In this document: piece by piece, positions 34,117-43,272 of the stretch | Layout of the letters: the number at the start of each line of letters is the position of its first letter | Numbering within the stretch: position 1 is the first letter of the stretch | DNA from: Sporosarcina sp. FSL W7-1349 | Lineage (GTDB): Bacteria > Bacillota > Bacilli > Bacillales_A > Planococcaceae | Assembly (NCBI RefSeq): GCF_038003045.1 | Contig: NZ_JBBOOK010000001.1 | Span: forward strand, 1,612,001 to 1,676,000 | DNA length: 64,000 nt | Reading direction: 5' to 3' | The notes under the pieces: generated by a model | Seen by the model: the letters and a program-made list of their open reading frames with translations, nothing else | Told to the model about the DNA's origin: nothing | The model's database searches: none | Made by a program: the position numbers and the translations under genes

Positions 34117-35205
34117 TTATCCTATTTTCACATGGAGATCCTGGTTATGTTTATGTTCATTATAGAAGCTGACCATTGCGGGAATTGATTGGATGAAATC
34201 AGCGCACCGGATGCCGCTCCCTTCCAGCAGCCGATCGGCAATACTCGTGTCGAAAGTGGCATTCCACGTTAAATAATCCAACGTCTGCGCTTCGACACCG
34301 AGCTTCCGTTGAAGACGTACGGAAGATAGGCCTTTTTCGGCGAGCTGCCGTGGAAACCTGCCCCTGGGACGTTTCCCCGTCAATTCGATCACCATCGCCC
34401 GATACACCTCTTCGATCGGATGAGGGGACGGGTCGGTCAGATGGACTGTCGTGCCAGCCGCATCCCCGAGGCTGGACAGGTAGATGGATGCATCGATAAT
34501 ATAATCGATTGGCACGACATTGATCCGCGCCTCCGTCCTTCCGACATACGGGATGACCGGCAACCACCGCAGCCGATCGATTAAATTCATGAAAAAATAA
34601 GGACCGTCGAATTTGATCGTCTCCCCGGTCTGGGAATGGCCGCGGACAATGCCCGGCCGAATGATTGTGACGGGGACCGATGGCTTCAAAGACTCCACTA
34701 GAACTTCCGCTTCAAACTTCGATTCTTCGTAATGATTTTTGAAGGCCGTGGGTCGGATCAGTTCCGTTTCCAATAATAGGCCTTCCCGTTTTCCCGCTAC
34801 ATAAGCTGTACTGAAATATAAATAACGGATAATGGACGGATGGCCGGCCACGAAACGATTCACTTGCCTTGTCCCTTCCACATTAACACGCCAGGCGCTT
34901 TCCGCATCCACAGCCAAATCATAAATGGCCGCCAAATGCCAGACGACAAGTGGTAGATCCCGAAGGCTGCCAAGTGCGGACGAATCCAGCCCCAAATCGG
35001 TCTGTGTGATATCCCCAGCGAACAAGTCAAATGGGATTTCAACCTCCAACTCTTCCATAATGGCATCAATCTGCTCCTCTGCCCGTCCAATCTGCTCCGG
35101 TTGGACAATCGCATAAATCCTATCGACGTCCCGTTGGCGAATCAACCCCTTGATCAACTGCGTTGCAATGAAACCGGGAAACCCCGTAAACAAATGAGTC
35201 CGCAT
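34117..35205 (-). CDS. Extended SDR, thioester-reductase-like
   Basis: 362-residue NAD(P)-binding protein of the extended SDR type. N-terminal TGFPGFIATQL is the cofactor loop, WHLAAIYDLAV follows, and the catalytic pair appears as YEESK with FSTAYV upstream. The overall pattern is that of the NAD_binding_4/male-sterility group, which includes reductases of fatty acyl and carrier-bound thioesters. ATG 35205 is chosen for the AAAAGGGGCGG site; the in-frame 35235 start has none. Substrate unknown; it stands alone between the Mn2+ riboswitch and the swrC region. Confidence 0.75.
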   Translation of the reverse strand: MRTHLFTGFPGFIATQLIKGLIRQRDVDRIYAIVQPEQIGRAEEQIDAIMEELEVEIPFDLFAGDITQTDLGLDSSALGSLRDLPLVVWHLAAIYDLAVDAESAWRVNVEGTRQVNRFVAGHPSIIRYLYFSTAYVAGKREGLLLETELIRPTAFKNHYEESKFEAEVLVESLKPSVPVTIIRPGIVRGHSQTGETIKFDGPYFFMNLIDRLRWLPVIPYVGRTEARINVVPIDYIIDASIYLSSLGDAAGTTVHLTDPSPHPIEEVYRAMVIELTGKRPRGRFPRQLAEKGLSSVRLQRKLGVEAQTLDYLTWNATFDTSIADRLLEGSGIRCADFIQSIPAMVSFYNEHKHNQDLHVKIG

Positions 35206-35361
35206 GCCACCGCCCCTTTTCCCAGAGTATAACATTTCACTTGTATAGACAGAAGATTATTCAATTAGCCTAGCATTTAGGCTTTATTATATGTAGGACA
35301 AGCGGGTTTCATGAAAAAGGGAAAACGGCCGCATCAATTCACCGAGAATGATCTTCATTAA

Positions 35362-35401
35362 AAACAGGCGTGGAAACTTTCGCTTTTCCACGCCTGTTAA
35401 T
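35362..35401 (-). terminator. Terminator beyond swrC repeat array
   Basis: Arms AACAGGCGTGGAAA and TTTCCACGCCTGTT with TTTTTA on the minus strand. It lies about 65 bases after the array that follows swrC, so the array would be transcribed as 3' untranslated RNA. 35206-35361 shows no gene. Confidence 0.75.
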
Positions 35402-35465
35402 AGCTATTGTTCAGTTGCATCGGGTTGTGCTATGTTCTGATATGCCTTGAGAAGGTCTTGACCAT

Positions 35466-35656
35466 CGCCTCACTGTTCTTGCAAAACCTCGTGACACTAC
35501 CGCCCGACTTCACGACGTTTCCATCGAACCTCGAAACGCCCACGTCCTACCTCACAACATTCCCTTCAAACCTCGAAACGCCCACTCCACACCTCACAAC
35601 ATTCCAACATAACCTCAAAACACCCACATCCTACCTCACAACGTTTCCCTTTCCAC
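35466..35656. repeat. 21-bp module array at 3' end of swrC
   Basis: Modules beginning CCTC (or CTTC) sit at 35487, 35508, 35529, 35550, 35571, 35592, 35613 and 35634, exactly 21 bp apart. Two forms alternate, CCTCGAAACGCCCACRTCCTA and CCTCACAACATTCC plus seven variable bases, giving a 42-bp period. The last module contains the swrC stop codon (35636-35638). The same family recurs at 41333-41545. Confidence 0.92.
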
Positions 35657-38600
35657 CTCAACCGACTGAACCCGTCTACGCGTTTGTTTATCAAACAAAC
35701 TGTAGATGATCGGCACGATATACAAGGTCAGGAAGGTGGAGCTGACGAGTCCTCCGATGACGGCAATCCCCATCGGTTGGTTCATCTCCGTCCCCTCTCC
35801 GAGACCGAGTGCAAGCGGCAACAGGCCAAGAATGGTCGTCAACGCCGTCATCAAAATCGGGCGGACCCGGTCTCGGACGGAGGCGATGATGGCATCGAAC
35901 GAACTGAGCCCCGCTTCTTTCCGTTGATTGATGTAATCGACGAGCACGATTCCATTGTTCACGACAATTCCAACGAGGACAAGAATCCCAATGATCGCCG
36001 TGACACTGATCGGTGTACTAGTCGCGAACAGGCCAAAAGATACGCCGATGATCATAAGCGGAACCGAGAACATGATGACGAACGGGTATTTGAATGATTC
36101 AAACTGGGCCGCCATGACGATATAGACCAGAACGACCGCAAGGACAATTGCCAACAACATGTCATCGATCGCACTTTCAAACAGTTCCCGATCCCCGCCG
36201 AACGTCATGTCGATTTCATCCGGCAAATCCAGTGCATCGACCTTTTCCTGCACTTGTTTGGTCATTCCGCCGAGCGTCTGGGACGATTCATATTTTACAT
36301 TGAACGTCACCGAATGGGCTTGGTCCACCCGCCGGATCGCTACGGGACCTTCATCGACTCTGACTTTAGCAACATCATCCAAGGCAATGAATGTGCCGGC
36401 TGGCGTCCGAAGCTTAAGATCTTTCAACTTCTCGATGCTATTGCGAAAACTCTCTTCATAGAGCACGTTCACGGAATGGACCGCCTCATGCTTTCCAATG
36501 ACTTGCGTCGCGAATGCCCCACGTGTCACATGATTGACCGTCTGCGCAATCTGATAAGGCGTCAATCCGTTTTCAGCGGCCTTCCTCCGGTTCACCTCAA
36601 TCCGGATCTCTTCCATCGTATCTTGCAAGTCATTTGACACTTCCAGAACGCCATCCATCGACGCCAATTCAGCATGTAATTGTTGGACAGCCTCGTCCAA
36701 CCGTTCCTCATGAGTATCACTTAATGAGAAAGTCAGAGTATTCGGCGTGGAGCCGGATGCCGTCTGCAGATTAAAACTGACTTCTGCCTCGTCTCCGATT
36801 TTTTCCAAAACATTCGGTTGTACGGCATCGACAAACTCAAAGACGGAACGCTCCCGGTCATCCAATGGGACGAGCTTTACGTATAGCTCGGCTACATTCG
36901 ATTCCGAGCTGCCTTGCGCCAGATTCTGCTGGGTCCCACCGACCAAGCTGACGTACACTTCCACGTCATCCTGCTGTTTCAATTCAGTCTCGATTTGTTC
37001 CACAAGATCATTCGTTGCGGAAATCGACGCCCCATTCGGCAATTTTACCGAGATGCTGACGAACCCTTCATCCGTTGGTGGAAGAAATTCGGTTCCCACC
37101 CTCGTCAAACCGAAAGCACCCGCCGCGAGGAGCACCGTCGTGGCAATCAACATAAGTGCCCGGTTCTTCAAAGCCCATTTGACCGATCGCTCGAAGTTGT
37201 TCAGCGATTTCGAACGGCGGCGGCGGGCTTCTATATTCTTTTTCGGCTTCTTCAGCATGCGGCTGGCCATCATCGGGACAACAGTCAGTGCCACAACAAG
37301 GGAGGCGAACAGACTAAACGAGATGGTCAAAGCAAATTCGGTAAAAATCTGACCAATCAGGCCGCTGATGAAAATAACCGGTACGAACACGGCGAGGGTC
37401 GTCAAGGTGGAAGCTGTGATGGCACCACCAATTTCCTTGGTCCCTTCCCGTGCCGCCTGTTTTGGCCCTTTCCCCATCGCTAAATGCCTTTCGATATTTT
37501 CAATTACGACAATCGCATTGTCGACGAGCATTCCGATTCCGAGCGCGAGCGCCCCCAACGTCATGATGTTCAAGGAAAAGTCCGCAAAAAACATCAAAAC
37601 GAAGGTGACGATCACCGAATACGGGATGGCAATGCCGATGATAATCGGGCTCTTAATGCCCCGCAGGAAGAAAAACAGAACAAGCATGGCAAAAAGGCCG
37701 CCGAGCAGCAACGATTGTCCAATATTCCCAATGGCCAATTTAACGTAATCCCCTTGGTCGAATAAAATATCCGCTTCGATATCTTTGTATTCATCCGAAC
37801 CAAGAAGATGATCCAACTCCTGTTTAAACGCCGTGGATACATCCGCCGTATTCGTCCCCGACTCCTGCAACACGGACATCAGCACAGCCGGGTCTTCATT
37901 GGCCCGCGTTTCCGTTGTCGATCGCGCCTCGACCAACGCCACGTCAGATGCGACATCTCTCACGGTGATCGACTCACCGGTCAATGGATTCATGCCGACT
38001 GCGACATTCCGGATATCGGTGATCGATGTCAACGCGCTGATGATCCGAGTCGTCAATTGCTGGCCTTCCGACGTTTCAATCGGCTCGCCCGGCATCGATA
38101 CATGGTTAGCTTGAATCGCTTGCACAATATCCGATTGGACCAATCCATTGGCCTCCAGTTTTTCGGGATTCAGGATAATTTGAACTTCCTCGACGAGCGC
38201 TCCGGATACGGTAACGCTGGCGACTCCTTCCGTCCGACGCAACTCGGTCTCGAGCTGCTCAGCCAGCTTGCGGATATCGGCCTCATCGCTCGTCGCCCTC
38301 AAGGAAAGCTGAATGACCGGGAACTGCGCCGGGTCGAACTTCATGAAGCGCGGTTTCTGGGAACCTTCCGGAACCGGTACTTGATCGATCCGCTGCATGA
38401 CATCCATTTGGACATCATCAATAGCTGTAGACCAATCAAACATCAGCAAGATGAAATTGGCGCCTTCTTGGGACGACGACTGCATCGTCTTCAAGCCGGG
38501 CGTCGTCGACAAACTCGTCTCCAACGGCTTGGTCAGCTTTTCATTCACCTCAATCGGTGAAGCCCCTGGATAACTTGTCACCACAACCGCAATCGGCGGA

Positions 38601-38722
38601 TTCAAATCAGGGATCAACGTCACGGGAATACGAAAAAAAGATACGGCTCCGAGTATGATTACGAGAAACATAGTCACCATCGTAAATATCGGCCGTTTAA
38701 TTGAAAAATCACTGATTTTCAT
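35636..38722 (-). CDS. swrC: RND efflux pump SwrC-like
   Basis: 1028-residue RND transporter. The architecture is standard: helix 1 (TMVTMFLVIILGAVSFF), a first periplasmic-type loop, helices 2-6 with GIGMLVDNAIVVIENIERH carrying the proton-relay Asp, a second loop, and helices 8-12. In Gram-positives such pumps work without outer-membrane partners. B. subtilis SwrC (YerP, about 1065 residues) gives surfactin self-resistance and is needed for swarming. No membrane-fusion gene adjoins this one. The last residues (VEVERETL) and the stop codon fall within a 21-bp repeat module, so the C-terminus may have been altered by the array. Ribosome site GAGAGGG. Confidence 0.8.
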   Translation of the reverse strand: MKISDFSIKRPIFTMVTMFLVIILGAVSFFRIPVTLIPDLNPPIAVVVTSYPGASPIEVNEKLTKPLETSLSTTPGLKTMQSSSQEGANFILLMFDWSTAIDDVQMDVMQRIDQVPVPEGSQKPRFMKFDPAQFPVIQLSLRATSDEADIRKLAEQLETELRRTEGVASVTVSGALVEEVQIILNPEKLEANGLVQSDIVQAIQANHVSMPGEPIETSEGQQLTTRIISALTSITDIRNVAVGMNPLTGESITVRDVASDVALVEARSTTETRANEDPAVLMSVLQESGTNTADVSTAFKQELDHLLGSDEYKDIEADILFDQGDYVKLAIGNIGQSLLLGGLFAMLVLFFFLRGIKSPIIIGIAIPYSVIVTFVLMFFADFSLNIMTLGALALGIGMLVDNAIVVIENIERHLAMGKGPKQAAREGTKEIGGAITASTLTTLAVFVPVIFISGLIGQIFTEFALTISFSLFASLVVALTVVPMMASRMLKKPKKNIEARRRRSKSLNNFERSVKWALKNRALMLIATTVLLAAGAFGLTRVGTEFLPPTDEGFVSISVKLPNGASISATNDLVEQIETELKQQDDVEVYVSLVGGTQQNLAQGSSESNVAELYVKLVPLDDRERSVFEFVDAVQPNVLEKIGDEAEVSFNLQTASGSTPNTLTFSLSDTHEERLDEAVQQLHAELASMDGVLEVSNDLQDTMEEIRIEVNRRKAAENGLTPYQIAQTVNHVTRGAFATQVIGKHEAVHSVNVLYEESFRNSIEKLKDLKLRTPAGTFIALDDVAKVRVDEGPVAIRRVDQAHSVTFNVKYESSQTLGGMTKQVQEKVDALDLPDEIDMTFGGDRELFESAIDDMLLAIVLAVVLVYIVMAAQFESFKYPFVIMFSVPLMIIGVSFGLFATSTPISVTAIIGILVLVGIVVNNGIVLVDYINQRKEAGLSSFDAIIASVRDRVRPILMTALTTILGLLPLALGLGEGTEMNQPMGIAVIGGLVSSTFLTLYIVPIIYSLFDKQTRRRVQSVEVERETL

Positions 38723-38855
38723 CTATCCACTACCCTCTCATCGAAAAAACGTTATCTTCATCATATGCAATGTACAACCCGACTTCAATTCGGAACTTCC
38801 CATTACGAGGAATTGGGTGATTTGACATATTCGGGGAGCGGTAAGATGGATGGCG

Positions 38856-38925
38856 GTTTCGAGGCACGATAATATGTATTGAAGTCCCCTGATATGTTTC
38901 AAGGTTCATCAATAACGCGAGGTAG
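38856..38925 (+). repeat. Degenerate 20-bp module repeat upstream of swrC
   Basis: GTTTCGAGG (38856), GTATTGAAG (38876), GTTTCAAGG (38896) and CGCGAGG (38916) follow at 20-bp steps. The sequence is the reverse-strand form of the CCTCGAAAC modules of the larger arrays. The rest of 38723-39021 shows only the prfC terminator and presumably the swrC promoter, which I cannot place. Confidence 0.5.
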
Positions 38926-38980
38926 TCGAGACCTAACGTTTAACATTCGGCTAAAAACGTTATGAAGCTCAGTCAAAATA

Positions 38981-39016
38981 AAAACCTGACAAGAAAGTCT
39001 CCTCTCTCATCAGGCA
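38981..39016 (-). terminator. Terminator of prfC
   Basis: Imperfect stem with arms CCTGA/TCAGG and AGA/TCT, followed on the minus strand by TTTTTATTTT, just after the stop at 39022. Confidence 0.65.
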
Positions 39017-39021
39017 TTTCA

Positions 39022-40596
39022 TTACAACAAACTATATAACCGAATATCCGGGTATTTGTCATGGAACCAGCGCATTGCGAAGTCATTTTCGAAGAGGAAC
39101 ACCAGATTATCGTAACGGTCTTTTACAAGCATTGCCCGTTGGCCCGTCATCGACTCTTTGACATCCCCTTCATTTTCAATCCAGCGGGCCACTTTTGAAC
39201 CGACATGCTCCATCCGGACTTCCACGTTGTACTCGTTTTTCATCCGATGCTCGAACACTTCGAATTGCAGCTGACCGACAGCTCCGAGTAAGACTTCCTC
39301 GGTATGGAGTGTACGATAATATTGAATGGCCCCTTCTTGCACAAGCTGCAAAATCCCTTTATGGAAATGCTTCGATTTCATAACGTTTTTCGCCGTCACT
39401 CGAACGAACAATTCAGGGGTGAATTGCGGCAGCGCATCGAATTGGAAAGAGGACTTCCCGCCGATCACCGTGTCGCCGATCTGGTAATTCCCCGTGTCAT
39501 GCAGTCCGATAATATCGCCCGCGACCGCTTCGTTGACCGTTTCCCGGTCATCCGCTAGAAACTGCGTTGTCTGCGTCAACTTGAACGTCTTCGAAATCCG
39601 AGGGACGGTCACGGTCATTCCACGCTCGAATGCCCCCGACACAATACGCACGAACGCAATCCGGTCCCGGTGTGCTGGGTTCATATTCGCCTGGATTTTG
39701 AAAATGAAACCGGAAAACTCATCCGAATATGGATCGACTTCCTGTTCTTCTTTCGTCTGACGCGGCTGTGGCGATGGAGCAAACTGGAGGAACGTTTCCA
39801 AAAAGGTCTGAACCCCGAAATTCGTCAATGCACTGCCGAAAAAGACTGGCGTCAATTCACCTTTCGCCACCCGTTCCTCATCGAATTGATTTCCCGCTTC
39901 ATTCAATAGAAGGACATCTTCCAAAGCTTGTTGATAGTAGGAAGTTTCTTTCATTGAATGTGGTTCCGCCAACTCACCTTCTTCAGTTAAAGCAAGGTAA
40001 CGTTGATCGCCATCGATTCGCGCCTGCTCGATCCGATTATTGAACCGGTCGTAGATGCCGAGGAATTCCTTCCCCATCCCGATCGGCCAATTCATCGCAT
40101 ACGATTCGATGCCGAGCACTTCTTCGAGCTCTTCCATCAAATCGAGCGGCTCTTTCCCCTGGCGGTCCATTTTATTCATAAATGTGAAAATCGGGATGCC
40201 CCGCATACGACAGACTTTGAACAATTTGATCGTCTGCGGCTCGATCCCTTTCCCCGAATCGACCATCATGACAGCTGCATCGACCGCCATCAACGTACGG
40301 TACGTATCCTCACTGAAATCTTCGTGGCCCGGGGTGTCCAAGATATTTACCCGTTTCCCGTCATAATCGAACTGCATGACCGAGGACGTCACCGAAATTC
40401 CCCGCTGTTTCTCAATTTCCATCCAGTCCGATGTCGCATACTTTCCGGTCTTCTTCCCTTTGACGGTCCCGGCATCCCGGATGGCGCCGCCGAAAAAGAG
40501 CAACTTCTCCGTCATCGTCGTTTTCCCTGCATCCGGGTGAGAGATGATCGCAAAAGTCCGGCGGGACGCAATTTCTTCTTGTATCGGTTTATCCAT
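39022..40596 (-). CDS. prfC: Peptide chain release factor 3
   Basis: 524-residue translational GTPase RF3, which recycles RF1/RF2 from the ribosome after termination. G1 reads [10 protein letters not shown]2 region [11 protein letters not shown]3 DTPGHEDF, G4 NKMD, all in place. Domain II and the RF3-specific C-terminus ([17 protein letters not shown]) are complete. The in-frame start at 40659 lacks a ribosome site, while ATG 40596 has AGAAGGAGAT. Located downstream of murE on the same strand, an order also seen in Staphylococcus, but here almost 1 kb of repeats lies between them. Confidence 0.95.
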   Translation of the reverse strand: MDKPIQEEIASRRTFAIISHPDAGKTTMTEKLLFFGGAIRDAGTVKGKKTGKYATSDWMEIEKQRGISVTSSVMQFDYDGKRVNILDTPGHEDFSEDTYRTLMAVDAAVMMVDSGKGIEPQTIKLFKVCRMRGIPIFTFMNKMDRQGKEPLDLMEELEEVLGIESYAMNWPIGMGKEFLGIYDRFNNRIEQARIDGDQRYLALTEEGELAEPHSMKETSYYQQALEDVLLLNEAGNQFDEERVAKGELTPVFFGSALTNFGVQTFLETFLQFAPSPQPRQTKEEQEVDPYSDEFSGFIFKIQANMNPAHRDRIAFVRIVSGAFERGMTVTVPRISKTFKLTQTTQFLADDRETVNEAVAGDIIGLHDTGNYQIGDTVIGGKSSFQFDALPQFTPELFVRVTAKNVMKSKHFHKGILQLVQEGAIQYYRTLHTEEVLLGAVGQLQFEVFEHRMKNEYNVEVRMEHVGSKVARWIENEGDVKESMTGQRAMLVKDRYDNLVFLFENDFAMRWFHDKYPDIRLYSLL

Positions 40597-40699
40597 AAAT
40601 GTAATCTCCTTCTGTTCTGCTTTTCTTAGCATAGACAGATTGAAAGCCAATTTCAACATTTTTTTACCTTAGGAATGAAAGGCACAGGGTCGGTTGAAG

Positions 40700-41290
40700 G
40701 TTAGGGCTTCGGGGAATTGTCAGGGCAATTCACAGAAATATAAGGGCCCCGATTGATACTGTGAGGGGCCGGGCGAACTTTCATGGCTTTTCCCCGAACC
40801 ATCATGGCAATTCACAGAACTATAAGGGCCCCGATCGAAACTGTAAGGGCCCGGGCGAATTTTCATGGCTTTTCCTCGAACTGTCAGGACAATTCATGGA
40901 ACTGTAAGAGCTCCGATCGAAACTGTGAGGGGCCGGGCGAACTTTCATGGCTTTTTCCCGAACTATCATGGCAATTCACAGAACTGTAAGGGCTCCGATC
41001 GAAACCGTAAGGGCCCGGGTGAACTTTCATGGCTTTTCCCCGAACTGTCATGGCAATTCACAGAACTATAAGGGCCCCGATCGAAACTGTAAGGGCCCGG
41101 GTGAACTTTCATGGCTTTTCCCCGAACTGTCAGGACAATTCACGGAACTGTAAGGGCCCCGATCGAAACTGTAAGGGCCCAAGTGAACTCTCATGGCTTT
41201 TCCCCGAACTGTCAGGACAATTCACGGAACTGTAAGGGCTCCGATCGAAACCGTAAGGGCCCGGGTGAACTTTCATGGACTGCAAGGGCC
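40700..41290. repeat. Tandem array, 82-bp unit made of four 20-21 bp modules
   Basis: ATGGCTTTTCC recurs at 40783, 40865, 40947, 41029, 41111 and 41193, exactly 82 bp apart, with partial units on each side. Each unit has four modules starting GAAC or GAAAC: GAACTTTCATGG.., GAACTGTCATGG.., GAACTATAAGGGCC.. and GAAACTGTAAGGGCC... Lengths are 21, 21, 20 and 20. Six overlapping 68-codon ORFs are by-products of the periodicity (82 is not a multiple of three) and are not genes. The array lies between prfC and the murE-proximal 21-bp array. Confidence 0.95.
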
Positions 41291-41332
41291 GTGTAAAACA
41301 ACAGCACGAAGGATCTATAACCTTTCCCCGAC

Positions 41333-41545
41333 CCTTGAAACACTTCCCTCAAAGTTCACGACATTTCTTTCATGCCTCGAAATGTTTCTATCCGAGACCA
41401 CAACATTTCCCACAAACCTCGAAACGATTCCCTCCAAGTCCTCAACAATTTCTCCAAACCTCGAAACGCCCTGCCCCAAGTTCACAACACTCCCCCCAAA
41501 CCTCGAAACGCCCTGCCCCGCCCCCGAAACACCACTACCCACCCC
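41333..41545. repeat. 21-bp module array downstream of murE
   Basis: Modules at 41333, 41354, 41375, 41396, 41417, 41438, 41459, 41480, 41501 and 41522, each exactly 21 bp apart, alternating a CCTCGAAACG form with a GTTCACAAC form. The 42-bp composite is the same family as the array after swrC (35466-35656). It starts about 50 bp beyond the murE stop and merges into the 82-bp array. Confidence 0.92.
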
Positions 41546-41592
41546 AACCACCCCAACCCCAAAAGGCCGCCCCGACAAGGACAGCCCTTCAG

Positions 41593-43077
41593 TCATTTCT
41601 TCATTTGCCCCGCTCCGAATTTCTGCTCGGCGGCTTCCAGTGCTATCGATGCGTCAGAATGCGGGTGCTTCACGTTGCCAATGATTTGGAAATCTTCATG
41701 GCCTTTGCCGGCGAAGATGATAATGTCGTCTTCTTCTGCGACAGATACCGCATGGCGGACGGCTTCTGCCCGGTCGCCGATGCAGGCGTATCGGTCGTGG
41801 GTCATGCCCGCTTCCAATTCAGAAAGAATCGATTCGTACGGCTCGTCCCGCGGGTCGTCGGTCGTCAGGATGACATAGTCGGCGACGGATGCCTTTTCAG
41901 CCATGACAGGCCGCTTTTTCCGATCGCGGTTTCCGCCCGTGCCGATGACGAATATCAATTTATTCTTCTTATACGGCAGCACGGCATGGATCGCCTTTTC
42001 GATTGCATCGGGTGAATGGGCATAGTCGATATAGATCGTCAACGGAAGAGAGGTCTCCACTTTCTCCATCCGGCCTTTGACGGAAGAGATCTTTTCCAAA
42101 TGCCCGATAATTTCCTCCGTCCCCATCCCTTTTGCGAATAAAGCGGCGATCGCTGCCAACGCATTGTAGACACTGAACTCACCAATCAATTTCATATCAA
42201 CTTCGAATTCGCCTTCAGGGGATGCTAGCCGGAACGTCGTGCGGTCCGCAGCCAACACAATGCCCGAAGCGCGGAACATCGCGTCATTCCGGATTCCATA
42301 GGTCAAGGCTGGAAACGGCGTCATCTGGCCCATCCGCTCACTCCACTCATCATCCGCGTTCAGGATCGCAAATTTGCGTTTTTCCAAGTCCTGTCCAAGC
42401 TGGGCGAATAAAAGACCTTTTGCATACCCGTAATCTTCCATCGTGCCATGGAAATCGAGATGATCATGCGTCAAATTCGTGAAAACGGCAATGTCGAACT
42501 CCGCACCAGCCAAACGACCTTCCACGAGACCATGCGACGACACTTCCATCGCCATCGTCGAACAACCTTCCTGCACCGCGCGGGCAATCATCCCTTGCGT
42601 CGTCAGGACATCATTCGTCGTGTTCTCGGTTTCATATAAAATGCCATCCAAATTAAACCCGATTGTCCCAGAAACAGCCGAACGCTCCCCGCTCTCCTGT
42701 AAAATGGCGTGAATGATATTGCTGACGCTTGTCTTTCCGTTCGTCCCTGTGACGCCAATCATCGTCATTTTCCGCGAAGGATAACTATAGAAACGGGATG
42801 CCAGCAAACCGACTGCCCGCGACGTATCGTCCACGAGCACGACTGCCACTTTATCCGGATCCACGTCGACCGGTTTCGAAGCGACGATGACGCGAGCCCC
42901 ATTGTCCACAGCCTTCCCAACAAAATCATGGCCATCCACCGTGAAGCCTTCGATGCAGACAAATACGCCCCCTGCGTTGACCGCGCGCGAATCTACGGCC
43001 ATATCGGTCACGGTCGCCGGCAGCTCCCCGATAATTTCCTTGTTCGGCAAAATAGCAAATAATTTTTCGGTATCCAT
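41593..43077 (-). CDS. murE: UDP-MurNAc-tripeptide synthetase, probably L-lysine-adding
   Basis: 494-residue Mur ligase that adds the third amino acid of the peptidoglycan stem to UDP-MurNAc-L-Ala-D-Glu. ATP loop GVTGTNGKTS at 108-117, the carbamylated-lysine region further on, and the C-terminal specificity motif DDPR at 407-410. Diaminopimelate enzymes have DNPR. DDPR occurs in the lysine-using Thermotoga enzyme, so this gene may add L-Lys, as expected for Sporosarcina-type cell walls. It is outside any division cluster and next to prfC, as in Staphylococcus, whose MurE is lysine-specific. ATG 43077 follows AAAGGAAG; the upstream 43104 start has no site. Confidence 0.9.
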   Translation of the reverse strand: MDTEKLFAILPNKEIIGELPATVTDMAVDSRAVNAGGVFVCIEGFTVDGHDFVGKAVDNGARVIVASKPVDVDPDKVAVVLVDDTSRAVGLLASRFYSYPSRKMTMIGVTGTNGKTSVSNIIHAILQESGERSAVSGTIGFNLDGILYETENTTNDVLTTQGMIARAVQEGCSTMAMEVSSHGLVEGRLAGAEFDIAVFTNLTHDHLDFHGTMEDYGYAKGLLFAQLGQDLEKRKFAILNADDEWSERMGQMTPFPALTYGIRNDAMFRASGIVLAADRTTFRLASPEGEFEVDMKLIGEFSVYNALAAIAALFAKGMGTEEIIGHLEKISSVKGRMEKVETSLPLTIYIDYAHSPDAIEKAIHAVLPYKKNKLIFVIGTGGNRDRKKRPVMAEKASVADYVILTTDDPRDEPYESILSELEAGMTHDRYACIGDRAEAVRHAVSVAEEDDIIIFAGKGHEDFQIIGNVKHPHSDASIALEAAEQKFGAGQMKK

Positions 43078-43231
43078 ACTTTTCTTCCTTTCATTCTCTT
43101 CCATCCGTTCATTATACTTTTTTTCCGCCCCGATTACACTTGAGACACCAATAGCGGATCTGCCTAATTAAAGCACCATCAGGACGCAGTGTGTCTAAAT
43201 TCCCTATTCAGCTGGGGTTTCCCCTACTGAA

Positions 43232-43272
43232 ATAAGTGAAAAACCGCCTCTCATCGAAGAAGCGGTTTGATC
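43232..43272 (-). terminator. Terminator overlapping the aldehyde dehydrogenase stop
   Basis: Arms AAACCGCTTCT and GAGAGGCGGTTT with five T following on the minus strand; the left arm contains the last codons of the gene. Confidence 0.75.

Noticed and set aside
41315..41596. 93-codon minus-strand ORF overlapping the murE stop as ATGA, with a heptad-like V..F/L pattern
   Set aside because: Attractive as a coupled repeat peptide, but there is no good ribosome site, and the sister array after swrC has in-frame stops, so the pattern follows from the 21-bp DNA period.
40783..41684. Series of 68-codon ORFs and a 163-codon ORF across the 82-bp array
   Set aside because: They start at the same base of every unit and pass through all frames. 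This is an effect of tandem DNA repeats, not a protein family.
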